From Bacillota bacterium (GTDB lineage: Bacteria > Bacillota > Clostridia > Acetivibrionales > DSM-1351), in assembly GCA_023433945.1 (NCBI GenBank), contig JAEYTP010000134.1:1-49701 (forward strand): a stretch of 49,701 bases of DNA, given 5' to 3'. Of the stretch, positions 8,458 through 17,633 are shown piece by piece; position 1 is the stretch's first letter; each line of letters starts with the position of its first letter. Both the position numbers and the translations under genes were made by a program. A model generated the notes under the pieces. That model saw only the letters and a program-made list of their open reading frames with translations, did not search any database and was not told the origin of the DNA.

Positions 8458-8865
8458 TTGATTGATAAGCTTTTATCTAACACAAATGTAATTCAAAAAT
8501 CTTTAGATGCCGCATGGTCAAGAAATGAGATTATATCTCAGAATATTGCTAATGTAGATACACCTGGTTATAAGCGCAAAGACGTTGCTTTTGAGGAATA
8601 CCTTATTAATTCAAAGAAAAGGATTACAGGTAATAGAACAGATGTTAGACATATACCTATAAGTCCGTCCGATATAGATAGTGTTGAGCCTACGGTAACT
8701 CAAGATTATTCAAAACTAAGTATGCGTATTGATGGCAATAATGTCGATATAGATACTGAGATGGCTGATTTAGCAAAGAATTCTATTAAGTTTAATGCAC
8801 TGACTCAGATGCTTAATGGTAGCTTTAGCAAAATTAAGAGTGTTATCAGCGAGGGGAGGAAGTAA
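8458..8865 (+). CDS. flgB: Flagellar basal body rod protein FlgB
   Basis: Proximal rod subunit exported through the flagellar type III system. The 135 residues carry the conserved rod/hook N-terminal motif SQNIANVDTPGYKRKDVAFEE, and a C-terminal helix (DTEMADLAKNSIKFNALTQMLNG) that packs in the rod. The start is TTG 8458, seven bases after AGGAGGT; the GTG at 8449 overlaps the ribosome binding site. It is the first gene of the 34-kb flagellar/chemotaxis cluster and is followed three bases later by flgC. Confidence 0.97.
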   Translation: MIDKLLSNTNVIQKSLDAAWSRNEIISQNIANVDTPGYKRKDVAFEEYLINSKKRITGNRTDVRHIPISPSDIDSVEPTVTQDYSKLSMRIDGNNVDIDTEMADLAKNSIKFNALTQMLNGSFSKIKSVISEGRK

Positions 8866-8868
8866 TTT

Positions 8869-9312
8869 ATGGGATTTTTTAAAGCACTTGATGTTGGCGC
8901 GTCAGGACTCACTGCACAAAGACTTAGAATGGACACTATTTCGCAGAATATTGCAAACGTGAACACTACAAGGACTGAGAATGGTACTCCTTATAGGCGA
9001 AAGGATGTTGTTTTTCAAGAAAGAAAAAATACAGATTCTTTTTCTACATATTTATCAAATGCAAGTGGTAGTATTGACGGCGGAAATGGTGTCAGAGTTA
9101 CAAAAATAGTTGAAGATACCTCTGAGTTCAAAAAAGTATATGATCCTGGCCACCCTGACGCAGACAAAGATGGCTATGTTAGTATGCCAAATGTAGATGT
9201 GATTACTGAAATGGTTAACATGATATCTGCAACAAGATCATATGAAGCAAATGTTACCTCTATAAATGCTACAAAGTCTATGGCAATGAAAGCATTAGAG
9301 ATTGGTAGATAA
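8869..9312 (+). CDS. flgC: Flagellar basal body rod protein FlgC
   Basis: Proximal rod subunit, partner of FlgB. The 147 residues start with the flagellar rod motif (LDVGASGLTAQRLRMDTIS, then QNIANVNTTRT) and end with the C-terminal rod helix including DVITEMVNMISATRSYEANV, the standard FlgC/FlgG C-terminal signature. Start ATG 8869 is preceded by GAGGGGAGGAAG. The flgB-flgC-fliE order is the conserved start of the fla/che operon in Firmicutes. Confidence 0.97.
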   Translation: MGFFKALDVGASGLTAQRLRMDTISQNIANVNTTRTENGTPYRRKDVVFQERKNTDSFSTYLSNASGSIDGGNGVRVTKIVEDTSEFKKVYDPGHPDADKDGYVSMPNVDVITEMVNMISATRSYEANVTSINATKSMAMKALEIGR

Positions 9313-9334
9313 AGTTTATTAGGAGAATGTATAT

Positions 9335-9643
9335 ATGGGTATTGATTCTTTATCTGGCATTGGAACACTTATACCAACAAATATAGGTCTCAAGAGTATT
9401 GAAGAGACTGAAAGTATTCCCACGGTTTCTTTTGGGGAGTATCTTAACTCGGCATTGGGGAAGGTATCTGATATGGAAGAGGTTGCCAACCAGTTAAAAA
9501 ACGATTTTGCAATGGGTAAGACTGACAACATTAGTGATGTTCTTATTGCATCCGAAAAGTCTACTATAGCATTGCAGTTTACTATGCAAATTAGAAATAA
9601 ACTATTGGATGCTTACACTGAAATTATGAGAATGCAAATATAA
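9335..9643 (+). CDS. fliE: Flagellar hook-basal body complex protein FliE
   Basis: Small adaptor that links the MS ring to the proximal rod. The 102 residues fit the family. The conserved C-terminal half contains VLIASEKSTIALQFTMQIRN and KLLDAYTEIMRMQI, which is the FliE signature ending in M(R)MQ(I/V). Start ATG 9335 follows AGGAGAA with a seven-base spacer. It lies between flgC and fliF, where FliE normally is. Confidence 0.96.
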   Translation: MGIDSLSGIGTLIPTNIGLKSIEETESIPTVSFGEYLNSALGKVSDMEEVANQLKNDFAMGKTDNISDVLIASEKSTIALQFTMQIRNKLLDAYTEIMRMQI

Positions 9644-9688
9644 TTTATTTACATAACCAAAGATAATATGGCGTATGAGGTGATATAA

Positions 9689-11263
9689 TTGCCTGAATTA
9701 TTTAAGAAAATGTTTAAATCTCTTACTGACTTTTGGAAGGGATTGGATAAATCGCAGAGAGTTAGAATATACATAACAGCAGCATTGGTTGCAATTTTTG
9801 TCGGAGTAGGGTTGTTCTTGATTACAAGGCCTTCATATACTACTGTAATTAATGATGCTAGTGATCAAGATATTGCAGAAATGCAAAAAGTACTTACTGA
9901 GAAGGGAATTAGCTATAAGCTTACCGACAATAAAAGAGGGATAATTGTAAACGTTCAGGATAGTGATCAAGCTCACTTTGAGCTGGTTTCAGCAGGATAT
10001 CCTAAAAATGGGCTTACCTTTGCTGATGCCTTAAGCAATATCAAAATTAATACTACTGAAAGTGATAAAAAGCACATTTGGCAGCAGCTAGATGAATCAG
10101 ATATAGCTAGACAGCTTAAGTTATTTAAAAATGTTAAGGATGCAAGTGTTACAATAACAAAGCCTGAAAAAACATTATTTATTGATGATACCAACTCAGG
10201 TGAGGTTAAGGCAGCAGTGACCATAATACCAAATGGTGAGATAGCCCCTGCATTGGCTCAAAGTATTGTCAAGACAGTTGCTAGTAGTGTAGAAGGCCTT
10301 GATCCCAAAAATGTTACTGTTGTTGATGAAGAAGGTAACATTCTAAACAGTGAATCTTCTGATACAGCTATTGAGAAGACTTCTACACAATACGAGATGA
10401 AGCAAAGGGTTAAAAATGACCTCGAAAAGAATGTACGATCAATATTGAATGGAAGATTTGATAGTTTTGACTCGGCTAGTGTAGTTGTTAATCCTATACT
10501 AGATTTTGATACCTTAAAGGAGGTATCAAAAGAGATTTCAAATCCTGAAGGAATGGATACTGGGGCAATTGTCAGTAGGCAAGAAGAGAAAGAGGATTTG
10601 AAAAACGCAGATAGCGGCTCAGTTGCAGGTATGGAGTCAAATCCAGGCACAACACCATCTTATCCTATGGGATCTACCGATGCTAGTTCTTATAAAAAAT
10701 CAAATATTACTGAAAACTGGGCATATAACGAATCAAATAAAGAAATCGAAAAGTCCTTAGGAGAAGTTGTTCCTGAGAGAACAACGGCGGCGATAACTTT
10801 GCTGTACGGCAGCAGGGTCGCTGATGATTCTAAACTTACTACTGAGCTTATAGAACAGGTACAGGACTTGGTTAGCAAAGCAACTGGAATTCCTGTTGCA
10901 AATGTTAGTGTAACTAAGCTAAAGGTAGTACCTCCTGAAACTATTACACCATCAACAAGTGAAACTATAAAGGCACTAGTAGACCAATATGGGTTGTTGG
11001 CTCTTCTGTTTATAATGTTTGTTGTTTTGATCATTATAGCTTTCCCAAGAAGGAAAAAAGAAAAGTTAGTTCCTGCATTTGCTGCATCGGGAGTTGATAT
11101 TGAAAGCAAGTATATAATACCTGAAATGAAACAGGAAACTATACCAGAAATAAATATTGAGGAGAGATCGGAAGTTAAAAAACAACTAGAGAAATTTGTT
11201 AAACAAAAGCCAGATGCAGTTGCTCAATTGCTCAGAAATTGGTTGACGGATGACTATGAATGA
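9689..11263 (+). CDS. fliF: Flagellar MS-ring protein FliF
   Basis: Forms the membrane ring on which the C ring and rod assemble. The 524 residues have two membrane segments, about 27-45 and 433-452, flanking the large extracytoplasmic YscJ/FliF domain (ending in IPVANVSVTKLKVVPP). The cytoplasmic C-terminus ends with EKFVKQKPDAVAQLLRNWL, the FliG-binding helix. The start is TTG 9689 behind TGAGGTGAT. A 110-base gap with an A/T hairpin (stems 11312-11319 and 11328-11335) separates it from fliG. Confidence 0.97.
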   Translation: MPELFKKMFKSLTDFWKGLDKSQRVRIYITAALVAIFVGVGLFLITRPSYTTVINDASDQDIAEMQKVLTEKGISYKLTDNKRGIIVNVQDSDQAHFELVSAGYPKNGLTFADALSNIKINTTESDKKHIWQQLDESDIARQLKLFKNVKDASVTITKPEKTLFIDDTNSGEVKAAVTIIPNGEIAPALAQSIVKTVASSVEGLDPKNVTVVDEEGNILNSESSDTAIEKTSTQYEMKQRVKNDLEKNVRSILNGRFDSFDSASVVVNPILDFDTLKEVSKEISNPEGMDTGAIVSRQEEKEDLKNADSGSVAGMESNPGTTPSYPMGSTDASSYKKSNITENWAYNESNKEIEKSLGEVVPERTTAAITLLYGSRVADDSKLTTELIEQVQDLVSKATGIPVANVSVTKLKVVPPETITPSTSETIKALVDQYGLLALLFIMFVVLIIIAFPRRKKEKLVPAFAASGVDIESKYIIPEMKQETIPEINIEERSEVKKQLEKFVKQKPDAVAQLLRNWLTDDYE

Positions 11264-11375
11264 TAGCTATATTTATGAATAGTCATTTTAGTACCGCAGG
11301 TTTTTACTATCTCTATTAAGAATTTTTTTAATAGATATATGATATTAAATAGATTATTTTTGTGGGGTGGGTAGA

Positions 11376-12395
11376 TTGGTAAGAGCAGCAACAAAAAGTG
11401 ACTATAGCGGAAGAGAAAAAGCTGCAATGCTGCTGATATCTTTGGGACCTGAAAAGTCTGCAGAAATATTTAAGCATCTAAAAGAAGAAGAAATTGAACA
11501 GCTAACGCTTGAGATTGCTAATATACGTTCAGTTACTCCTGATGAAAAGGAAAGAGTTTTAGAGGAATTTTATCAGATTTGTCTTGCTCAGGAATATATA
11601 GCAGAAGGCGGTATTAATTACGCCAGAGACATTTTGGAGAAGGCGTTAGGAACACAAAAGGCAGTAGATATCATTAATAAGTTAACAGTATCTCTACAGG
11701 TACGCCCTTTTGACTTTGTCAGAAAGACCGATCCATCACAGTTACTAAATTTTATACAGGGAGAGCATCCACAGACGATAGCTCTAATTTTGGCGTATCT
11801 TAAGCCGCATCAGGCATCCATAGTGCTTGCCGCTTTACCCCAGGATAAGCAGGCGGACGTTGCTCGAAGAATTGCAACTATGGATAGAACATCGCCAGAT
11901 GTTATTAAAGAGGTAGAGAGAATACTTGAAAAGAAATTATCCTCTCTTGTTACAGAAGATTACACAGCTGCAGGCGGAGTTCAATCTATTGTCGACATAC
12001 TTAATTCAGTTGACAGAGGTACCGAGCGCTATATCATGGAAACACTTGAGGTTGAGGATACTGAACTCGCAGAAGAGATTAGAAAGAGAATGTTCGTATT
12101 TGAAGATATCCTTACATTGGATGGCAGATCCATTCAGAGGTTCTTACGTGAAGTTGATAACAATCAACTCGCTATTGCATTGAAGGGTGCTACCGAAGAG
12201 GTACAGAAACTTATATTTGGCAATATGTCTAAGCGTTTGAGCGAAATGATTAGAGAAGACCTCGAGTTCATGGGACCTGTAAGATTGAAGGATGTTGAAG
12301 AAGCTCAACAAAAAATTGTTAATATTATTCGTAAGCTTGAAGACGCTGGTGAAATTGTTATTTCAAGGGGCGGAGGGGATGAGATAATTGTCTAG
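11376..12395 (+). CDS. fliG: Flagellar motor switch protein FliG
   Basis: C-ring protein that contacts the stator and sets torque direction. The 339 residues have three FliG domains: an N-terminal FliF-binding domain (REKAAMLLISLGPEKSAEIF), the middle domain with the EHPQ motif (GEHPQTIALILAYLKPHQAS), and the C-terminal domain with the charged torque helix (REVDNNQLAIALKGATEEV). The start chosen is TTG 11376 after GGGGTGGG; GTG 11367 in the same frame overlaps that site and would add three residues, so the start is uncertain by three codons. It overlaps fliH by eight bases. Confidence 0.96.
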   Translation: MVRAATKSDYSGREKAAMLLISLGPEKSAEIFKHLKEEEIEQLTLEIANIRSVTPDEKERVLEEFYQICLAQEYIAEGGINYARDILEKALGTQKAVDIINKLTVSLQVRPFDFVRKTDPSQLLNFIQGEHPQTIALILAYLKPHQASIVLAALPQDKQADVARRIATMDRTSPDVIKEVERILEKKLSSLVTEDYTAAGGVQSIVDILNSVDRGTERYIMETLEVEDTELAEEIRKRMFVFEDILTLDGRSIQRFLREVDNNQLAIALKGATEEVQKLIFGNMSKRLSEMIREDLEFMGPVRLKDVEEAQQKIVNIIRKLEDAGEIVISRGGGDEIIV

Positions 12396-13164
12396 TAAGA
12401 TATATAAAAACAGTCAGATTAATGTAGGACTACCTCTTCAAATCAAACCTCCTAACTTTTACCCAAATATTAAGCAAGTAACTTTGAAGACAGAGGAAGA
12501 GATAAAAAAGGAAGACCCAAAAGACTATGATGCCCTTGGCGTTGAGATTATTATAAATGCAAAAAAAGAGGCAGAGCTTATTCTAAAGGAAGCAGAGCTT
12601 CAGGCACAGGAATTTTTAGAAAAACAAAGGGCTGAAGTAGAGCTGTTGAGCAATCAAGCTTACCAACAAGCTAGAGAAGAAGGCTTCAATGCTGGGCAGC
12701 TAGAAGCACAGTCTCAATATGCACAATTGCTTGAGGAAGCAGAAAATATAAAACAACAAGCAGCACAAGACTACAGCAGTATTCTTGATTCTCTTGAAGA
12801 AGATGCCGTCGATACTATTCTTTGCATTGCAAAAAAGGTTATTAGCCAAGAGCTTCATACCAATAAAGAGAATATGCTTCTTCTGGTAAAGGATGCGTTT
12901 TTAAAGTGCTCCAAGGACAGAAAAGCTGTGCTTAGACTCTCCCCATGTGACTATGAATTTGTGTCAGATAATTTAGAACGTCTTGACCAGCTCATAGAGC
13001 GCTCAGATCCAATTGAACTGAAAAAGGATATTTCATTAAAAGAAGGAGGCTGTATTATTGAGACTCCTTTTGGGAGCATTGATGCGAGTGCAACCACCAA
13101 ATTTGATAAAATTGAGCAGGATTTTAAATCTATTCTTATGGAAAATATGAGAAGCACTGAGTGA
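12388..13164 (+). CDS. fliH: Flagellar export apparatus protein FliH
   Basis: Negative regulator and peripheral stalk of the FliI ATPase. The 258 residues consist of a poorly conserved N-terminus, a long Glu/Ala/Gln-rich coiled coil (about 45-130) and a C-terminal FliH/V-ATPase E-like domain (about 130-245). Start TTG 12388 lies within the fliG 3' end, nine bases after GGAGGGG, so translation is probably coupled to fliG. Identification rests on the coiled coil, the C-terminal domain (DTILCIAKKVISQELHTNKE) and position between fliG and fliI. Confidence 0.93.
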   Translation: MSSKIYKNSQINVGLPLQIKPPNFYPNIKQVTLKTEEEIKKEDPKDYDALGVEIIINAKKEAELILKEAELQAQEFLEKQRAEVELLSNQAYQQAREEGFNAGQLEAQSQYAQLLEEAENIKQQAAQDYSSILDSLEEDAVDTILCIAKKVISQELHTNKENMLLLVKDAFLKCSKDRKAVLRLSPCDYEFVSDNLERLDQLIERSDPIELKKDISLKEGGCIIETPFGSIDASATTKFDKIEQDFKSILMENMRSTE

Positions 13165-13187
13165 TAAAAAATAATAAAAAGTCATTT

Positions 13188-13211
13188 AAAGGTATGCTTT
13201 GGCGTACCTTT
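13188..13211 (+). other. Stem-loop between fliH and fliI
   Basis: AAAGGTATGC and GCGTACCTTT pair over ten positions (one G-T) around a TTTG loop. No T-run follows, so it is probably an mRNA-processing, stability or pausing element rather than a full terminator. Confidence 0.55.
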
Positions 13212-13286
13212 ATTGGTATAGTCAGCAATGGTGCAACAAGCAATATATTTGTTTAGAAATGGATAATGTGAAGGGGAGACTGCTTT

Positions 13287-14597
13287 ATGGTTGCTATTAA
13301 CCTTGAAAAATATAAGCACCAGCTTGATATAAAAGACTATATAGATTATATAGGTAAGGTATCTAAGGTAGTAGGTCTTACCATTGAATCTGAAGGTCCG
13401 CAAACAAATATTGGTGATCTATGCAAGATCCGAATCGCCGGAGGGAAGAGTCTACCAGCTGAAGTAGTAGGGTTTAAGGATGAAAAGGTACTCTTAATGC
13501 CTCTTGGAGAAATGCACGGTATTGGACCTGGTAATATTGTAACTTCTAATGGTGAAGTTCTGAAAGTGGGGATTGGGCCACAGCTAATTGGAAGAGTATT
13601 GGATGGACTAGGTAACCCTATGGACGGTCTAGGACCGCTTAATGTTAAGCAGTACTATCCTTCTACTTGCCCGCCACCCAATCCAATGTTAAGAAAGAGG
13701 ATCAGTGAACCATTGCCACTTGGAGTACGAGCTATTGATGGATTGCTTACAATAGGTAAGGGTCAAAGAGTGGGTATATTTGCGGGCAGCGGTGTTGGTA
13801 AAAGTACTTTGATGGGTATGATTGCAAGAAACACAAAGGCTGATATAAACGTAATTGCTCTTATTGGAGAGCGCGGTAGAGAAGTTAAGGAATTTTTAGA
13901 AAGAGACCTTACAGAGGAAGGTTTGAAGAGATCTGTTGTAGTTGTTGCAACATCTGATCAGCCCGCTTTGGTAAGGCTTAAAGGGGCAATGGTGGCAACT
14001 GCTATTGCAGAATACTTTAGAGACGAGGGTAATGATGTTCTTTTACTTATGGATTCTCTGACCAGATATGCTATGGCTCAAAGAGAGGTGGGACTTGCTA
14101 TAGGGGAACCTCCCGTTTCAAGAGGATATACTCCATCAGTATTTTCTGTTTTCCCCAAATTACTTGAACGTGCCGGTACAAATGATAAGGGTTCAATCAC
14201 CGGACTCTACACAGTGCTAGTGGATGGTGATGATCTAACAGAGCCTGTTACCGATACTGCGAGAGGTATTCTTGATGGGCATATTGTTTTGTCGCGAGCA
14301 ATGGCTAATAAAAATCATTATCCTGCTATCGATGTTCTCGCCAGTGTTAGCAGAGTTATGAGTGATATTGTTGAGAATGATCATAAAAAAATGGCTGCGG
14401 AGATAAAAAAGACTATGGCCGTCCATAGAGACGCTGAGGATTTGATTAATATAGGTGCATATGTCAAGGGTAGTAATGACAAAATCGACTATGCTATTGA
14501 TTGCATAGATGATATTACTTCTTTTCTACAGCAAGAAACAGATCTAAAGGTTACATATGATGAAATGAAGGGGCATTTGTTTAGTTTACTGAAATAA
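13287..14597 (+). CDS. fliI: Flagellum-specific ATPase FliI
   Basis: Hexameric ATPase that energises flagellar type III export. The 436 residues resemble F1-ATPase beta subunits. Walker A is GSGVGKST (K172), Walker B is DVLLLMDSLTRYAMAQREVG, and the T3SS-ATPase signature follows (PPVSRGYTPSVFSVFPKLLERAG). Start ATG 13287 is eight bases after AAGGGGAG. It lies 122 bases after fliH, with a stem-loop in the gap, and 12 bases before fliJ. Confidence 0.98.
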   Translation: MVAINLEKYKHQLDIKDYIDYIGKVSKVVGLTIESEGPQTNIGDLCKIRIAGGKSLPAEVVGFKDEKVLLMPLGEMHGIGPGNIVTSNGEVLKVGIGPQLIGRVLDGLGNPMDGLGPLNVKQYYPSTCPPPNPMLRKRISEPLPLGVRAIDGLLTIGKGQRVGIFAGSGVGKSTLMGMIARNTKADINVIALIGERGREVKEFLERDLTEEGLKRSVVVVATSDQPALVRLKGAMVATAIAEYFRDEGNDVLLLMDSLTRYAMAQREVGLAIGEPPVSRGYTPSVFSVFPKLLERAGTNDKGSITGLYTVLVDGDDLTEPVTDTARGILDGHIVLSRAMANKNHYPAIDVLASVSRVMSDIVENDHKKMAAEIKKTMAVHRDAEDLINIGAYVKGSNDKIDYAIDCIDDITSFLQQETDLKVTYDEMKGHLFSLLK

Positions 14598-14609
14598 GGA
14601 TGGTATGTT

Positions 14610-15068
14610 ATGCAAAAATTTGTTTTTAAACTTGAGTCTGTACTTAACTTAAAAAAACAGATTGAAGACAATGCGAAAAATAATTTAGCTAAGTCATCTA
14701 GGATATTAGAACTAGAAAAGGGTGTTTTAGTTGAGTTGAATCAGCAAAAAGATACCTATTTAAGTAAAATGTCTGAAGACATGGAAGTCGGAGTTCCAGT
14801 ATACAGACTTAGGGGGTATAATGACTATTTTTCTGGAGCAAAGGTAAGGATTGCTAATCAAAAAGATATTGTAAACAATGCTCAAAGAATTGTCGATATA
14901 AATAGAGAAGAACTTGTAAAGGCTGTTCAAGAAAAGAAGATATTAGTAAAATTAAGAGAAAAAAAGATGGAAGCATATAAAATAGAAGCACTAAAAGATG
15001 AACAAAAGTCTATTGATGAGTTGAACAGCTACAAATTCAGAGAAGACCCGGGAGAAAAAGATGGCTGA
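14610..15068 (+). CDS. fliJ: Flagellar export chaperone/stalk protein FliJ
   Basis: Central stalk of the export ATPase, similar in fold to F1 gamma. The 152 residues are almost entirely helical and coiled-coil in appearance: FVFKLESVLNLKKQIEDNAK at the N-terminus is the typical FliJ start, and the rest is rich in Lys, Glu and Asn. Start ATG 14610 follows AAGGATGG. The last eight bases overlap the next gene. Called mostly from the N-terminal motif and the position after fliI. Confidence 0.92.
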   Translation: MQKFVFKLESVLNLKKQIEDNAKNNLAKSSRILELEKGVLVELNQQKDTYLSKMSEDMEVGVPVYRLRGYNDYFSGAKVRIANQKDIVNNAQRIVDINREELVKAVQEKKILVKLREKKMEAYKIEALKDEQKSIDELNSYKFREDPGEKDG

Positions 15069-15948
15069 TAGAAACAAACCCAAAAACCAAGATATTAAAG
15101 ATAAAGCGGACAATAAGGCAGCTGATGTTAAAAATCCGGAAGTAAAAACTGTGGATCAAAAGCTTGCCGAACAAGCTGAAAGCAAAAATGGAGTACTTTT
15201 TTATATACTGACAGTACTGGCGGCTTTTCTTATTGTAGTGTTAATACTAGGCGGAACACTTTTTTTTGTAGTAAAAAATAATGTTAATGGTATAGCAGAG
15301 AACATGAGATCTGATATTGAAAAAATACCTTTAATTAACATGGCCCTTCCAGAAATACCTGATCCTGAAGATGAAGTAAATATGACAGAAGAAATGGTGA
15401 GAAGTAAGTATACGGAATTAAAGGAGCAAAATAAGCAGCTTCAAGAAAGGGTAATCAGTCTTACTGCTCAAGTAGATGATATTAATAACAAAATAACTGC
15501 AAGTGATACAAATACTGAGCTTTTAAAGCAACAAAAAGCTGCATTAGAATCAGAAAAGGCGAAGCTAACGTCTGACTACGATAGTCTTAAAAAACAATTT
15601 GATGAAATGTCAAAAACGGTAGCACAGGGTGATAAGGAGTCTTTTAAGAATTATTTTGAGAAGGTGGACCCTCAAACTGCACAGAAGGTTTACGAGGAAA
15701 TTATTAAAGAGAAGAAGATAAGTGATGAAGCAAAAAAATACACCTCAATTTTTGAAACTATGGATGCATCGGCGTCTGCCCCTATACTTGAACAAATGGG
15801 TACAGCTAAAATGAAGCTGATTGTTGAAATAATGAAAAACCTCAAAAAGGAAACTTCAGCAGATATACTTGCTAATATGTCCACCACATTTGCTGCAAAG
15901 GTTTCAGAGCAACTTGCAAAAGAGTTTAATCTCATAAACGGTGATTAG
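15061..15948 (+). CDS. YlxF/MotE-like membrane protein with MgtE_N-type C-terminus
   Basis: The protein has 295 residues: a charged cytoplasmic N-terminus, one membrane segment (about 45-70), a long coiled coil (about 110-185) and a C-terminal helical region (SFKNYFEKVDPQTAQKVYEE, then SAPILEQMGTAKMKLIVEIM and LANMSTTFAAKVSEQL) that resembles the MgtE N-terminal domain. This is the architecture of YlxF in the Bacillus fla/che operon and of MotE, which helps MotC/stator function in rhizobia. Position between fliJ and fliK is conserved in Firmicutes. The exact function here is not known. Start ATG 15061 overlaps fliJ, suggesting translational coupling. Confidence 0.85.
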   Translation: MADRNKPKNQDIKDKADNKAADVKNPEVKTVDQKLAEQAESKNGVLFYILTVLAAFLIVVLILGGTLFFVVKNNVNGIAENMRSDIEKIPLINMALPEIPDPEDEVNMTEEMVRSKYTELKEQNKQLQERVISLTAQVDDINNKITASDTNTELLKQQKAALESEKAKLTSDYDSLKKQFDEMSKTVAQGDKESFKNYFEKVDPQTAQKVYEEIIKEKKISDEAKKYTSIFETMDASASAPILEQMGTAKMKLIVEIMKNLKKETSADILANMSTTFAAKVSEQLAKEFNLINGD

Positions 15949-15950
15949 TT

Positions 15951-15971
15951 CAAAATAGTACAACTATTTTG
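15951..15971 (+). other. Perfect 9-bp stem-loop between ylxF-like gene and fliK
   Basis: CAAAATAGT (15951-15959) and ACTATTTTG (15963-15971) are perfect reverse complements around ACA. The structure begins two bases after the stop codon and ends 20 bases before the AAAGGAGGTGA site of fliK. No T-run follows. Confidence 0.5.
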
Positions 15972-16007
15972 CTAATATATAAACATTAGATAAAAGGAGG
16001 TGAAATA

Positions 16008-17597
16008 ATGATATTACTAAGTAATCAGATGGTGGCTGCAAATGGTGTTATGAATAATGAGACAAACCTTTTTAACCTAAAGTCAAAAAATGTTGACTCA
16101 GCTAAGAGCACTTCCGGTTTTTCAGATATATTTAATAGTGCAGTTAACAATTCTAGAAAGTTGTCTGCAAGGAATAATCAAGATAATACTCAAGCTCAAA
16201 GCAATCCTAACATTAAGTCCTTTAGGGAGGCACAGAGCCTTAAAAGCAATATGGTTGAATCAGATAAGAACATTCAAACGCAGAATGCTAAGACACTAGC
16301 GCAAATATCCGATGAACAGAAGGATGATAGTACACAAAGTGACAACTCAAATCAGATGATTTCAGTTATGGCACAGATGATGGGTATTAAGCCAGAAGAG
16401 CTGATTAAGATAGCTGAAAGTATAGGATATAGTCAGCAAGATCTTCAAAACGGTGAAAATGTACAACAGTTCATAAGTCAACTGTCAAATATACTTTCAC
16501 TCTCAGATGATCAGGCAGCTATGCTAGAACAGATCACTACAAAAGTTTTAGCTGTTGTCAATGAGAAATCCGAGCAATCAGATGCTATCAACGAAAACTC
16601 AGCACCCAAAGTTTCCTCAAGAGACGCTGATTTAGTTTTAAAGGACACTAATGAATTAGCCGAGTTAACAAAGCTGGGACAACAGATTAAGAGTAAGCTA
16701 AATGAGTTGATTGATTTAAGTGAAGCAGCTCCAAGGGTAATAGAAGGTGAAATTAACAAGGTTATGGAGCACTTGAAGTCACAAGCGGAAACCAGGCTTA
16801 CTACCTCACAAGTGTCTCAGACAGCAGAAAAAAGTAACATTGATGTTAATGCTTTAGATACTGCTCAAAAGGTGGACGGTGCCAATAATTCAGTTTCAAA
16901 GGACGATACTGCCAGATCTGATGAGCAAAAGTCGGATGACAAGTCTGAAAATACTGAACAAGCTGTTAAAGGAGAAGCTGCTACCGTTAAAACACAGGCT
17001 TCCCCAGTGGAACAAAAGTCAGATTTCAATCAGCATATAAACAGTCAAGTTGGAAAGATTAATGCAGATCAAAATCTGTCAGGTACAAAGAGTATAACGT
17101 CAGATAAGGGATCTAGCCAGCATATTAAGCCTTCAGAAATTGTTAGTCAGGTAATAAATAGGGCAAAGGTAGTTGTTGGACTTGATAAGTCTGAGATGGT
17201 AATTGATCTGAAGCCTGATCATCTTGGAAAGCTTTCTTTAAAGATTGTGACCGAACAGGGAATTATTGCTGCAAAGTTTATGGCTGAAAGTCAACAGGTC
17301 AAAGAGGTTCTTGAATCAAACATGCAGCTTCTAAAAGACTCTTTGCAAAAACAAGGCATCAGTATTGAAGGTGTTAGTGTACAGGTTGCTGACAGAGACA
17401 AGAACAGTTATGACCAGCAAAGAAGCTTTGAAGGTAGCAAAAGCGAAAAGAGTAACAAGAGCATTTCGCAAGTTTCGGACAGCAGCATACAAAAGGCATC
17501 AGGTGGATTGTATGTATCAAGCAATATTTTAGATGTACTACCTGAAAGACTTGCTCAATACTCATATGAGTCTAGTAGTATAAATATGATGGCGTAA
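16008..17597 (+). CDS. fliK: Flagellar hook-length control protein FliK
   Basis: Exported ruler that sets hook length and triggers the export specificity switch through FlhB. The 529 residues have a long low-complexity region rich in Ser, Gln, Asn, Asp and Lys (about 30-370), as expected of the secreted ruler. The conserved C-terminal switch domain (about 375-465) contains LDKSEMVIDLKPDHLGKLSL and ESNMQLLKDSLQKQGISIEG. Start ATG 16008 follows AAAGGAGGTGA. It is immediately upstream of flgD, its usual neighbour. Confidence 0.95.
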   Translation: MILLSNQMVAANGVMNNETNLFNLKSKNVDSAKSTSGFSDIFNSAVNNSRKLSARNNQDNTQAQSNPNIKSFREAQSLKSNMVESDKNIQTQNAKTLAQISDEQKDDSTQSDNSNQMISVMAQMMGIKPEELIKIAESIGYSQQDLQNGENVQQFISQLSNILSLSDDQAAMLEQITTKVLAVVNEKSEQSDAINENSAPKVSSRDADLVLKDTNELAELTKLGQQIKSKLNELIDLSEAAPRVIEGEINKVMEHLKSQAETRLTTSQVSQTAEKSNIDVNALDTAQKVDGANNSVSKDDTARSDEQKSDDKSENTEQAVKGEAATVKTQASPVEQKSDFNQHINSQVGKINADQNLSGTKSITSDKGSSQHIKPSEIVSQVINRAKVVVGLDKSEMVIDLKPDHLGKLSLKIVTEQGIIAAKFMAESQQVKEVLESNMQLLKDSLQKQGISIEGVSVQVADRDKNSYDQQRSFEGSKSEKSNKSISQVSDSSIQKASGGLYVSSNILDVLPERLAQYSYESSSINMMA

Positions 17598-17633
17598 GAA
17601 AATTATAAGGTAAAAAAATTAGGAGGTGAAGAT

